A DNA stretch of 6,503 bases from Microbacteriaceae bacterium. Its GTDB lineage: Bacteria > Actinomycetota > Actinomycetes > Actinomycetales > Microbacteriaceae. Every line of letters starts with the position of its first letter. Position 1 is the stretch's first letter. The position numbers were made by a program, and so were the translations under genes. The notes beneath the pieces were generated by a model. The model was not told the origin of the DNA. It was given only the letters and a program-made list of their open reading frames with translations, and made no database searches. The stretch lies in the NCBI GenBank assembly GCA_012511645.1, contig JAAZFP010000091.1, forward strand, positions 1-6,503. The letters are read 5' to 3'. This document shows, in pieces, positions 1-6,386 of this stretch.

Positions 1-3000
1 CGCAGCCTCAACATCGACTTCTTGCTTGGCTATCTGAAGACGCTGTTGCCTCGGCGGCCCGACCTCAAAGTCATCATTACGAGTGCGACAATCGACCCCC
101 AGTCGTTCGCTGAGCACTTTGCCGACCAACACGGCGTCCCAGCGCCCATCATTGAGGTGTCGGGGCGCACCTATCCGGTTGAGCTTCGCTACCGGCCGCT
201 CACGGTCGATGCCGATGTGCCGAGCGATGATCCCCAGTCGGGCCGCCCGAACGCAGCACAGCGCCCGGCGAACGCGCGCACCCATCCGGTTGAACGAGAC
301 CTGTTCGAGGGCGTTGTTGATGCGGTGGGCGAGCTTGGTCGCGAAGCACCGGGCGATGTGCTCGCATTTTTCAGCGGCGAAGCAGAGATTCGCGATGCCG
401 CCGACGCTCTCCGCGCCCTGAACACGAGGCTTCAGCCTGCCCAGCAGTTCGATATTTTGCCGCTCTACGGCCGATTGAGCGCGGCTGAGCAGCATCGCGT
501 GTTTGAACGGCCAACATCCAGTCGCCGCCGGGTAGTGCTCGCAACGAATGTGGCAGAAACCAGCCTCACAGTGCCAGGCATTCGCTACGTCATCGATGCT
601 GGCACCGCCCGCATCTCCCGCTACAGTTCGCGCAGCAAGGTGCAGCGGCTCCCGATCGAAGCGATCTCACAGGCGAGCGCGAATCAGCGCAGCGGCCGAT
701 CGGGCCGCACCAGCCCAGGTATCGCCATCAGGCTCTATAGCGAAGACGACTTCGAGGCTCGGCCGGCATTCACCGAACCCGAGATTCTGCGCACCGGGCT
801 TGCGAGCGTCATTCTGCAAATGCTGAGCCTCGGCCTCGGCGCAATTGAAGAGTTCCCCTTTCTCACCCCGCCCGACCGACGCGACATTCGTGATGGCCTC
901 GCGCTGCTCGAAGAACTGGGTGCGGTGCGCACTGCTCGAGGATCAGCGCCTCGGGTGACTCGCATTGGCCGCGAGCTGTCTCGCCTGCCCATTGAGCCGC
1001 GGTTCGCACGCATGGTGGTCGAAGCCAAATCGCACGGCGTGGTGCCACAGGTGATTGCCCTGGCTGCTGGTCTCACCGTGCAAGACGTGCGCGAACGCCC
1101 CGCTGAACAGCGCGGCAGGGCCGACGAGATGCATGCCCGATTCAGCGACCCACTCGGAGACCTGATGACGCTGCTCAACCTCTGGAACTATCTTCGCGAA
1201 CAGCAACGCTCGCTCTCATCGAGCGCCTTTCGCAGACTCTGCAAAGCCGAGTTTTTGAACTACCTCCGGGTGCGAGAGTGGATGGATCTAGACCGTCAGA
1301 TCTCACGCATTGCGAGCGTGCGTCGAGCTGAGGCTCACTCAACCGATGGCGGTTTGGCAGAGGGCGGCTCGGCAGAGGCGGTGCACCGCTCCGTGCTTGC
1401 GGGTCTGCTGTCGCACCTGGGCGTGCGCGACGACCTGCAAGACCGACGGGCAGCAGGTGGTCGCACTGGCCGCAGCGCTCGCAAGCCCGCACAGGAATAT
1501 CTCGGATCCCGCGGCCACCGCTTTGCCCTGCACCCCTCATCGGTGCTCGCAAAACAGCCGCCCGAGGTCGTGATGAGTGTTGAACTTGTCGAGACGAGTC
1601 GCCTGTTTGCGCGCAATAACGCGGCGATTGACCCGGCATGGGCCGAGACGCTTGCCGGGCCACTCGCGAAGCGCCAGATCAGCGAGCCTCGCTGGGAGAA
1701 ATCGCAGGGCGCTGCAGTTGCCTATGAGCGTGTGACGCTCTATGGGGTGCCACTGGTGGCGAATCGCCGTGTGCAACTGTCACGGTTCGATGTGCCGCTC
1801 GCACGCGAGCTGTTCATTCGCCACGCACTCGTCGATGGTGAATGGGATTCGCCCCAGGCGTTTGACCGCGCCAACCAGCAGTTACGGCGCGAGCTCCGGC
1901 AACTCGAGGATCGCAGCCGCCAGCGTGGCCTGTTCGGTGATGACGACACCGTCTTTGCGTTCTACGACGCGCGCGTTCCGGCAGACGTCACCAACGTGCG
2001 AGATTTCGAAGGATGGTGGAAGCGCGCACAGCGCGAGACCCCGAAGCTGCTCACGCTGCGGCGCGAGGATTTGTTGGTCGACGAGCAGTCACCCGGCGTT
2101 GACGAGCAAGAGTTTCCGAGGGAGTGGCGGCACGGCGACCAAACACTGAAGCTGCGGTATCGCTTCGAACCCGGAGCCGAGGACGACGGCGTCACGGTGA
2201 ATGTGCCGTTGCCACTCTTGCCGCGAATGTCAGCGGCCGACTTTGAGCGGCTCGTGCCTGGGCTTCGAGAGGAGCTCGTCACCGCGCTCATTCGCAGCCT
2301 GCCGAAGGCGATTCGCAAACATGTGGTGCCAGCCGCCGATTGGGCGCGAACCCTGCTCGCCGAGATCGAGCCGCTTCTCAGCCAGCCCGGCGCCTCGCTG
2401 CGCGAGCTCCTTGCGGCCCAGATCCAGCGAAAGGCCAGTCTCAAGGTCTCGGCAGAAGACTTCGATGTGAGCAAGTTGCCACCGCACCTCACCCCCACCT
2501 ACCGCGTGGTTGATGGCCGAGGTCGCACGGTTGGCACCGGCAAGAACCTCTCATCGCTGCAGCAGACGCATCGAGAGCAGGCGACCAAGGGCGTCGCACG
2601 AGTCGCGCAGGCCGCGCTCCCAAAACACTCCCTCGAGCAAACGGGCCTCACCTCATGGAGCTTTGGAGATCTCCCCCGGCATGTGGACAGCACCTACGCG
2701 GGTGGACGCGCTGGCGCCGGAACCGTGCGCGCCTACCCCGCCCTGGTCGATCGTCGCGCCTCCGTCGACCTCGTCCTCGTCGCCGATGAGCATGAGCAGG
2801 CTCGCCTCACCAGGCGCGGGGTGCGACGGTTGCTCGCACTGAGTTCACCGAGCCCTGCGAGCTATGTGCGGGAACACCTCTCGAATGATGAGAAGCTCCT
2901 GCTCAGCGCCGGCCCCTACCGCACCCTCGACGACGCGATTGCCGACGTGGCCCTCGCGGTCGCCGATGACATGATCAGGCGTGTCGCAGCCGATGGTCTC

Positions 3001-3531
3001 GTCTGGCGCCAGGACACCTTTGAGACCATTGCAAACGACTACGCGCGTGCGCTCATCGACGAGATCTACCGAGGGATCGCACTCACCGCACGCGTACTGA
3101 ACGAAGCGCGACTCGCACGCAAAGCGATCGACGCCGCAAAGTCGCTGCAGGTGCTCGGTCAGGTCACCGATGCGAGCACACAGATGAACGGGCTGATCTG
3201 GGCCACACCGAGCGGTGAGGGGTTTGTGTCTCGAGGCGGGCTGACAAGGCTCGCGCGTGTTCCAATCTATCTGCAGGCCATCCGCCTTCGTATGCAGGCG
3301 CTCACCGCCGAACCCGGCCGAGATCGAGCGTGGCAAAACGAGAGCGACCGGGCGTACGCACTGTTCACAGAGGCCGGTGGCAAGATACCGTTGCCTGCGG
3401 ATGCGCCAGAGTCGCTCGTGCGCACCCGATGGCTGCTGGAAGAGTTTCGAGTCAGTCTCTTTGCGCAGTCACTCAAGACCGCCGAGCCGGTCTCGCTGCA
3501 GCGCATTCGCAAAGCACTTTCGGGGCACTAG
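1..3531 (+). CDS. hrpA: ATP-dependent RNA helicase HrpA (DEAH box), 5' end missing
   Basis: This is a 3'-to-5' DEAH/RHA RNA helicase; in E. coli HrpA acts on mRNA and is reported to rescue stalled, collided ribosomes. The reading frame is open from base 1, and the first residues, RSLNIDFLLGYLK, normally follow the DEAHE box directly, so helicase motifs I and II lie upstream. Counting base 1 as codon 1, 1176 residues are visible. Motif III SAT is at 28-30, the motif IV region at about 118-130, motif V (ATNVAETSLTVPG) near 181, and motif VI QRSGRSGR at 229-236. Winged-helix and HA2 regions follow (about 240-400), then an OB-fold-like region (about 461-555) and a long C-terminal DUF3418 domain (about 561-1170), which separates HrpA from shorter HrpB-type helicases. 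E. coli HrpA is about 1300 residues, so roughly 130-190 are missing. Linkers near residues 65-95, 440-460 and 480-500 are longer than in E. coli HrpA as I recall it. Lysine codons mix AAA and AAG. The TAG stop lies inside a putative promoter for the next gene. Confidence 0.96.
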   Translation, partial: RSLNIDFLLGYLKTLLPRRPDLKVIITSATIDPQSFAEHFADQHGVPAPIIEVSGRTYPVELRYRPLTVDADVPSDDPQSGRPNAAQRPANARTHPVERDLFEGVVDAVGELGREAPGDVLAFFSGEAEIRDAADALRALNTRLQPAQQFDILPLYGRLSAAEQHRVFERPTSSRRRVVLATNVAETSLTVPGIRYVIDAGTARISRYSSRSKVQRLPIEAISQASANQRSGRSGRTSPGIAIRLYSEDDFEARPAFTEPEILRTGLASVILQMLSLGLGAIEEFPFLTPPDRRDIRDGLALLEELGAVRTARGSAPRVTRIGRELSRLPIEPRFARMVVEAKSHGVVPQVIALAAGLTVQDVRERPAEQRGRADEMHARFSDPLGDLMTLLNLWNYLREQQRSLSSSAFRRLCKAEFLNYLRVREWMDLDRQISRIASVRRAEAHSTDGGLAEGGSAEAVHRSVLAGLLSHLGVRDDLQDRRAAGGRTGRSARKPAQEYLGSRGHRFALHPSSVLAKQPPEVVMSVELVETSRLFARNNAAIDPAWAETLAGPLAKRQISEPRWEKSQGAAVAYERVTLYGVPLVANRRVQLSRFDVPLARELFIRHALVDGEWDSPQAFDRANQQLRRELRQLEDRSRQRGLFGDDDTVFAFYDARVPADVTNVRDFEGWWKRAQRETPKLLTLRREDLLVDEQSPGVDEQEFPREWRHGDQTLKLRYRFEPGAEDDGVTVNVPLPLLPRMSAADFERLVPGLREELVTALIRSLPKAIRKHVVPAADWARTLLAEIEPLLSQPGASLRELLAAQIQRKASLKVSAEDFDVSKLPPHLTPTYRVVDGRGRTVGTGKNLSSLQQTHREQATKGVARVAQAALPKHSLEQTGLTSWSFGDLPRHVDSTYAGGRAGAGTVRAYPALVDRRASVDLVLVADEHEQARLTRRGVRRLLALSSPSPASYVREHLSNDEKLLLSAGPYRTLDDAIADVALAVADDMIRRVAADGLVWRQDTFETIANDYARALIDEIYRGIALTARVLNEARLARKAIDAAKSLQVLGQVTDASTQMNGLIWATPSGEGFVSRGGLTRLARVPIYLQAIRLRMQALTAEPGRDRAWQNESDRAYALFTEAGGKIPLPADAPESLVRTRWLLEEFRVSLFAQSLKTAEPVSLQRIRKALSGH
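1348..1377 (+). repeat. 15-bp tandem duplication within hrpA linker
   Basis: Two head-to-tail 15-bp units (1348-1362 and 1363-1377) match at 13 of 15 positions; the differences are T/C at unit positions 6 and 8. The repeat is in frame and encodes GGLAE followed by GGSAE (codons 450-459). It lies in a poorly conserved linker just before the conserved HRSVLAGLLSHLG segment, so it should lengthen a flexible loop without disturbing the fold. Replication slippage is the likely origin; that is inference. Confidence 0.6.
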
Positions 3532-3541
3532 AATCCCCTGG
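3506..3541 (+). promoter_or_regulatory. Putative promoter for a leaderless transporter mRNA
   Basis: A -10-like hexamer TAGAAT (3529-3534, 5 of 6 to TATAAT) lies 17 bp after a -35-like TTCGCA (3506-3511, 4 of 6 to TTGACA). The GTG start codon at 3541 is seven bases after the last base of the -10 box, about where transcription would begin. No Shine-Dalgarno sequence sits 5-12 bases before that GTG; the intervening bases are CCCCTG. A -10 box directly followed by the start codon is the known signature of leaderless genes in actinobacteria. The first three bases of the box are also the hrpA stop codon. A short GGGG/CCCC inverted repeat (3522-3525, 3535-3538) brackets the box and may be chance. 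Confidence 0.55.
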
Positions 3542-4755
3542 TGGGCATCTATCGCGACCTGGCGCGCACACCGGGAGTGTTTCGGATTCTGCTGTCTCAG
3601 CTGACGGCACGATTCCCCTTCGGCATGCTCTCCATCACCCTGCTGCTGCACATTCAGCTGCAGTACGGCAACTACACCTCGGCGGGAGTGATCCTTGCGG
3701 CACAAAGCGTCGGTCAAGCAATCGCGGGGCCGCTGACGAGTCGTCTGATGGGACGACTCGGCATGCGTTCGGTGCTTTCTGTCACGACGGTGTTTTGTTC
3801 GGGGCTCTTAGTGCTTGTCGCCCTCACGCTGATGCCGTTGACGGTGCTCGCTGTGGTCGCATTCCTCATCGGCATCACGACGCCTCCCGTGACGCCGGCA
3901 GTGCGTACGATCTACCCAAAGATGGTGCCGGGAAACCAGGTGTCGGGCCTCTTCTCACTCGATGCCTCAGCCCAAGAAATCATTTGGATCATTGGTCCGG
4001 TGGCTGCGGTGTTCGTGTCCACCCAGCTCAGCACCGTGTGGGGGCTGCTGCTTGCCGCGGTCTTTATGGCTGGCGGTGGGCTCTGGTTCATCACCAGCCC
4101 CGAGCTGGGCCGGGTGCGCATTCCTCCGTCACGACGCAGGTTCGGCGCGGTGCTCACTCGCCCCACGGTGATCATTTCGACGGTGGTTGGCTTCTTGTTT
4201 GTCGCCTCGTTCGCGGCTCTTGAAACCGGTGTCGTCGCAGCGTTTGGTCATGAGGGAATCGAAGCGGGCATCGTGCTCGCCGTGTTTTCGATCGGTTCGA
4301 TTGTCGGTGGGCTCATTCTGGGTCACCGCGACATCACTCCTTGGTCGATGGTGTTCCGTTCACTCATTGTGTTAGTCGGCACCGCCGTGTGTCTGATCAG
4401 CCTCGACCCGATTTTGCTCTGTGTGGCGCTCTTCTTTGGTGGCTTTGGTGTCGCCCCCATGTTTGCGGCTCTCTTCACCGTGGTCAGCTCGACCGTGAAG
4501 TTCTCTGAAACTGCCGAGGCGTACGGCTGGGTGGGCACAGGCCAGCTGATCGGTGTCGCGCTCGGCACAGCGATTGCCGGTGTCACCATTGACGCGAATG
4601 GCGCGATTGGCGGCATTTTCGTGTCGACCCTCTTCCTCGTTGCAACAGCGTTTGCGTCAGTGATCAGCGCACGGTGGCTCCCCGATCTCCGCGGCAAGGA
4701 TGCGAGTCCGATCCCCGATACTGCGGCCATTCAGTTGCCCGCACACAAGGGGTAA
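3541..4755 (+). CDS. Major facilitator superfamily (MFS) transporter
   Basis: This is a 404-residue polytopic inner-membrane protein, probably a proton-coupled efflux permease; the substrate cannot be read from the sequence. About twelve hydrophobic segments are visible, near residues 13-38, 45-67, 77-97, 99-120, 138-160, 165-185, 209-236, 239-260, 268-287, 289-316, 329-350 and 353-378. A basic loop (RIPPSRRRF region, about 192-205) separates the two six-helix halves, and a polar tail follows. Between helices 2 and 3 is an MFS motif A relative, GRLGMR at 71-76, where a typical member has DRxGRR; the acidic residue is replaced by glycine. GTG at 3541 is chosen because the next in-frame Met (residue 29) would delete helix 1 and because the promoter spacing fits it. 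It follows hrpA by 9 bp with no terminator between them, so readthrough from hrpA is possible. Two TTA leucine codons occur. MFS membership is firm; the role is unknown. Confidence 0.93.
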   Translation: MGIYRDLARTPGVFRILLSQLTARFPFGMLSITLLLHIQLQYGNYTSAGVILAAQSVGQAIAGPLTSRLMGRLGMRSVLSVTTVFCSGLLVLVALTLMPLTVLAVVAFLIGITTPPVTPAVRTIYPKMVPGNQVSGLFSLDASAQEIIWIIGPVAAVFVSTQLSTVWGLLLAAVFMAGGGLWFITSPELGRVRIPPSRRRFGAVLTRPTVIISTVVGFLFVASFAALETGVVAAFGHEGIEAGIVLAVFSIGSIVGGLILGHRDITPWSMVFRSLIVLVGTAVCLISLDPILLCVALFFGGFGVAPMFAALFTVVSSTVKFSETAEAYGWVGTGQLIGVALGTAIAGVTIDANGAIGGIFVSTLFLVATAFASVISARWLPDLRGKDASPIPDTAAIQLPAHKG

Positions 4756-4790
4756 CCATTTCGCTCGCTCCACCCACACACTCAACTGAT
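4756..4790 (+). other. C-rich, G-poor stretch after the transporter gene
   Basis: The bases right after the transporter stop are rich in C and nearly free of G (for example CTCCACCCACACACTCAAC). No hairpin terminator is visible between 4756 and 4938. Unstructured C-rich, G-poor RNA is what Rho loads onto, so Rho-dependent termination is a reasonable but unproven reading. Confidence 0.25.
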
Positions 4791-4835
4791 TTCGAACATT
4801 TGTCATCTATGACCTGCTGATATCACCCGAATCGG

Positions 4836-4862
4836 TGTGTTTTCACAGACTTTTCCGAAAAG
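4836..4862. promoter_or_regulatory. Pair of small inverted repeats upstream of the aldehyde dehydrogenase gene
   Basis: Two perfect inverted repeats sit side by side: TGTG-TTTT-CACA (4836-4847) and CTTTTC-C-GAAAAG (4850-4862). Both contain TTTTC, repeated directly 11 bp apart (4840-4844 and 4851-4855), about one turn of the helix. They lie 77-103 bp before the ATG at 4939, a normal place for an operator. A TTGTCA (4800-4805) resembles a -35 box, but the best partner, TATCAC at 4821-4826, is only 15 bp away and weak, so I do not call a promoter. The second repeat has a one-base centre and cannot form an RNA hairpin as it stands, which favours a protein-binding DNA site. The TGTG/CACA arms recall CRP/GlxR half-sites but are spaced too closely. 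Confidence 0.3.
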
Positions 4863-4923
4863 ATGGAGCCGCGGGTGCCAATGTGTCAGACTGGCTGTGA
4901 TCCCGTCAACAACGAAGTTCACC

Positions 4924-4930
4924 AAAGGAG
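4924..4930 (+). promoter_or_regulatory. Shine-Dalgarno sequence that fixes the dehydrogenase start
   Basis: AAAGGAG is a seven-base match to the anti-Shine-Dalgarno end of 16S rRNA and ends 8 bases before the ATG at 4939. It decides the start: the frame stays open upstream to an alternative GTG at 4837, but the 34 residues this would add do not resemble aldehyde dehydrogenase and that GTG lacks a comparable site. Confidence 0.85.
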
Positions 4931-4938
4931 TGACCGCA

Positions 4939-6294
4939 ATGGGCAAGTACGCCGTCATCAACCCGGCAACCGGCGAAACAATCAAGAGTTTTCCCGATGC
5001 CACTGACGCAGATATTGAGGCGGCGCTGAGTGACGCTCAGCAGGCCTACTCCGAGTGGTCGCGCAACACCACCGTGGCTGAGCGCGCCGCGCTCGCACAG
5101 CGCGCCGCAGAGCTGTTTTACGAGCGCCAGGATGAGCTTGGCGCAATTATCAACCGCGAGATGGGCAAGCCACTCGACCAGGCGATCGGCGAGGCAGAGT
5201 TCTCGGGCAACATCACCGAGGCATTCGCGAAGAACGCTGAAAAGTGGCTCGCAGACGAAGAGCTTGAGGTTGAGGACAACCTGAAGACTTTCTTCCGCTT
5301 CCAGGGCATCGGCGTGATCCTGGGCATCATGCCGTGGAACTACCCCTACTACCAGGTTGCTCGCTTTGCCGTGCCAAACCTGATTCTCGGCAACACGGTG
5401 GTGCTCAAGCACGCTGAGCAGTGCCCCGAGTCAGCGTCGGCGCTCGAGCAGATCTTCCTCGACGCTGGGTTCCCCAAGGGCGCCTATGTCAATGTATTTG
5501 CTTCACACGCGCAGATCTCGACCATCATCGCCGATGACCGCGTACAGGGCGTGTCGCTCACCGGCTCGGAGCGCGCTGGCGCGATTGTCGCTGAGCAGGC
5601 GGGCCGCCACCTGAAGAAGTGCGTGCTTGAGCTCGGTGGCAGCGACGTGTTCCTGGTGCTCGACACCGCCGATCTTGATCACGCTGTTGAGCACGCTGGG
5701 GGTGGGCGCATGGAGAACACAGGCCAGGCTTGTAACGGATCGAAGCGCATCGTCGTCATGGATACCCTCTTCGACGAGTTCCAAGAGAAGTTCCTCGCCG
5801 CAATCGCTGGGCAGTCGCTTGATGAGGGTAACTACGGCCCCCTCTCGTCCGCAAAGGCGACCGCCGATCTCACCTCACAGGTGCAGGCAGCGATCGATCA
5901 GGGCGCTGAGGTGCTCGTAGGCAACAATTCCCCCGAAGGCAACTTCTACACGCCGACCGTCATTGGTGGCCTGACGCCGAGCATGGATGTCTACAGCCAG
6001 GAGCTGTTCGGACCAGTCGCCCAGCTGTACAAGGTCTCGAGCGATGACGAGGCGATTGAGCTGGCAAACTCTTCGCCGTACGGCCTTGGCTCAGTCGTGA
6101 TCTGCGACGATCGCGAGCGCGCTGAGCGTGTCGGCAACCGGCTTGACGTCGGCATGGTGTTCATCGGTGCCGCAGGTCTTGAGGGCGCAGACGTGCCATT
6201 CGGTGGCGTGAAGAAGTCTGGCTACGGCCGTGAGCTCGGCAAGGTCGGCATGCTCGAGTTCGCCAACAAGAAGCTCTTCCGCTTCGCGGAATAA
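4939..6294 (+). CDS. NAD-dependent succinate-semialdehyde dehydrogenase (aldehyde dehydrogenase family, Sad/GabD1-like)
   Basis: This cytoplasmic enzyme oxidises an aldehyde to its acid with NAD(P)+; by family resemblance the likely substrate is succinate semialdehyde, giving succinate (end of the GABA shunt). The 451 residues match the compact class of E. coli Sad/YneI and mycobacterial GabD1 (about 455-460). It starts with the typical INPATGE. Visible sites are PWNYP at 132-136 (oxyanion-hole Asn134), LKHAE with Lys157 and Glu160, the general base Glu231 in ELGGSD, catalytic Cys265 in GQAC, Glu355 in ELFGPV, and the C-terminal PFGGVKKSGYGREL. The Glu231-Cys265 spacing of 34 equals that of ALDH2 (268/302). 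Glu160 occupies the position that contacts the adenine ribose and usually favours NAD+ over NADP+. Oddities: Val follows ELGGSD where relatives usually have Pro, and the segment after AAIAGQSLDEG is a few residues short, lacking the usual GDP. All 19 lysines are AAG, suggesting good expression. It appears to be a single-gene unit with its own leader and terminator. The family is certain; another aldehyde substrate is possible. Confidence 0.93.
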   Translation: MGKYAVINPATGETIKSFPDATDADIEAALSDAQQAYSEWSRNTTVAERAALAQRAAELFYERQDELGAIINREMGKPLDQAIGEAEFSGNITEAFAKNAEKWLADEELEVEDNLKTFFRFQGIGVILGIMPWNYPYYQVARFAVPNLILGNTVVLKHAEQCPESASALEQIFLDAGFPKGAYVNVFASHAQISTIIADDRVQGVSLTGSERAGAIVAEQAGRHLKKCVLELGGSDVFLVLDTADLDHAVEHAGGGRMENTGQACNGSKRIVVMDTLFDEFQEKFLAAIAGQSLDEGNYGPLSSAKATADLTSQVQAAIDQGAEVLVGNNSPEGNFYTPTVIGGLTPSMDVYSQELFGPVAQLYKVSSDDEAIELANSSPYGLGSVVICDDRERAERVGNRLDVGMVFIGAAGLEGADVPFGGVKKSGYGRELGKVGMLEFANKKLFRFAE

Positions 6295-6303
6295 GCTCCA
6301 CAC

Positions 6304-6347
6304 ACGATGATGGCCCCGAGCGTGCGCTCGGGGCCATCATCGTTCTT
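6304..6347 (+). terminator. Intrinsic terminator after the dehydrogenase gene
   Basis: An 18-bp perfect stem (6304-6321 with 6326-6343) closes a GTGC tetraloop, with a CCCCGAGC/GCTCGGGG core near the loop. It starts 9 bases after the TAA stop. The downstream tail is short and only partly T (GTTCTT), common in high-GC actinobacteria. It lies between convergent genes; on the minus strand the base after the stem is not T-rich, so termination should favour the plus strand, though the symmetrical stem may also slow or stabilise the opposing transcript. Confidence 0.85.
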
Positions 6348-6386
6348 GGGAGTCACGCGATCATGCCCGCACGCGCTCCCGCCATA

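Noticed and set aside
2845..3336. A 163-codon open frame antisense to the 3' part of hrpA
   Set aside because: It lies wholly inside the conserved DUF3418 coding region and has no visible domain or ribosome binding site supporting it.
3330..4223. A 297-codon open frame on the plus strand, in a different frame, spanning the hrpA-transporter boundary
   Set aside because: Its product is rich in Arg, His, Ser and Gly with no recognisable domain. It overlaps two well-supported genes and is the kind of long shadow frame expected in high-GC DNA.
4896..4915. TGTGATCCCGTCAACA as a possible GlxR/CRP site upstream of the dehydrogenase
   Set aside because: Only the left half matches TGTGA; the right half fits TCACA poorly at the required spacing, so it is within chance.
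4837..4938. An N-terminal extension of the dehydrogenase from the GTG at 4837
   Set aside because: The 34 added residues look nothing like the family, the ATG at 4939 has a strong Shine-Dalgarno sequence at ideal spacing, and family members begin at the INPATGE segment.
4906..5412. A 168-codon open frame antisense to the dehydrogenase gene
   Set aside because: It is complementary to a conserved catalytic-domain coding region, has no recognisable family, and covers the Shine-Dalgarno site of the real gene; it is an antisense shadow.
6348..6380. GGGAG/CTTCC-type pairing (GGGAG with CTCCC, plus CGCG with CGCG) as a second terminator
   Set aside because: The stem is short, needs a three-base bulge and has no T tract on either strand.
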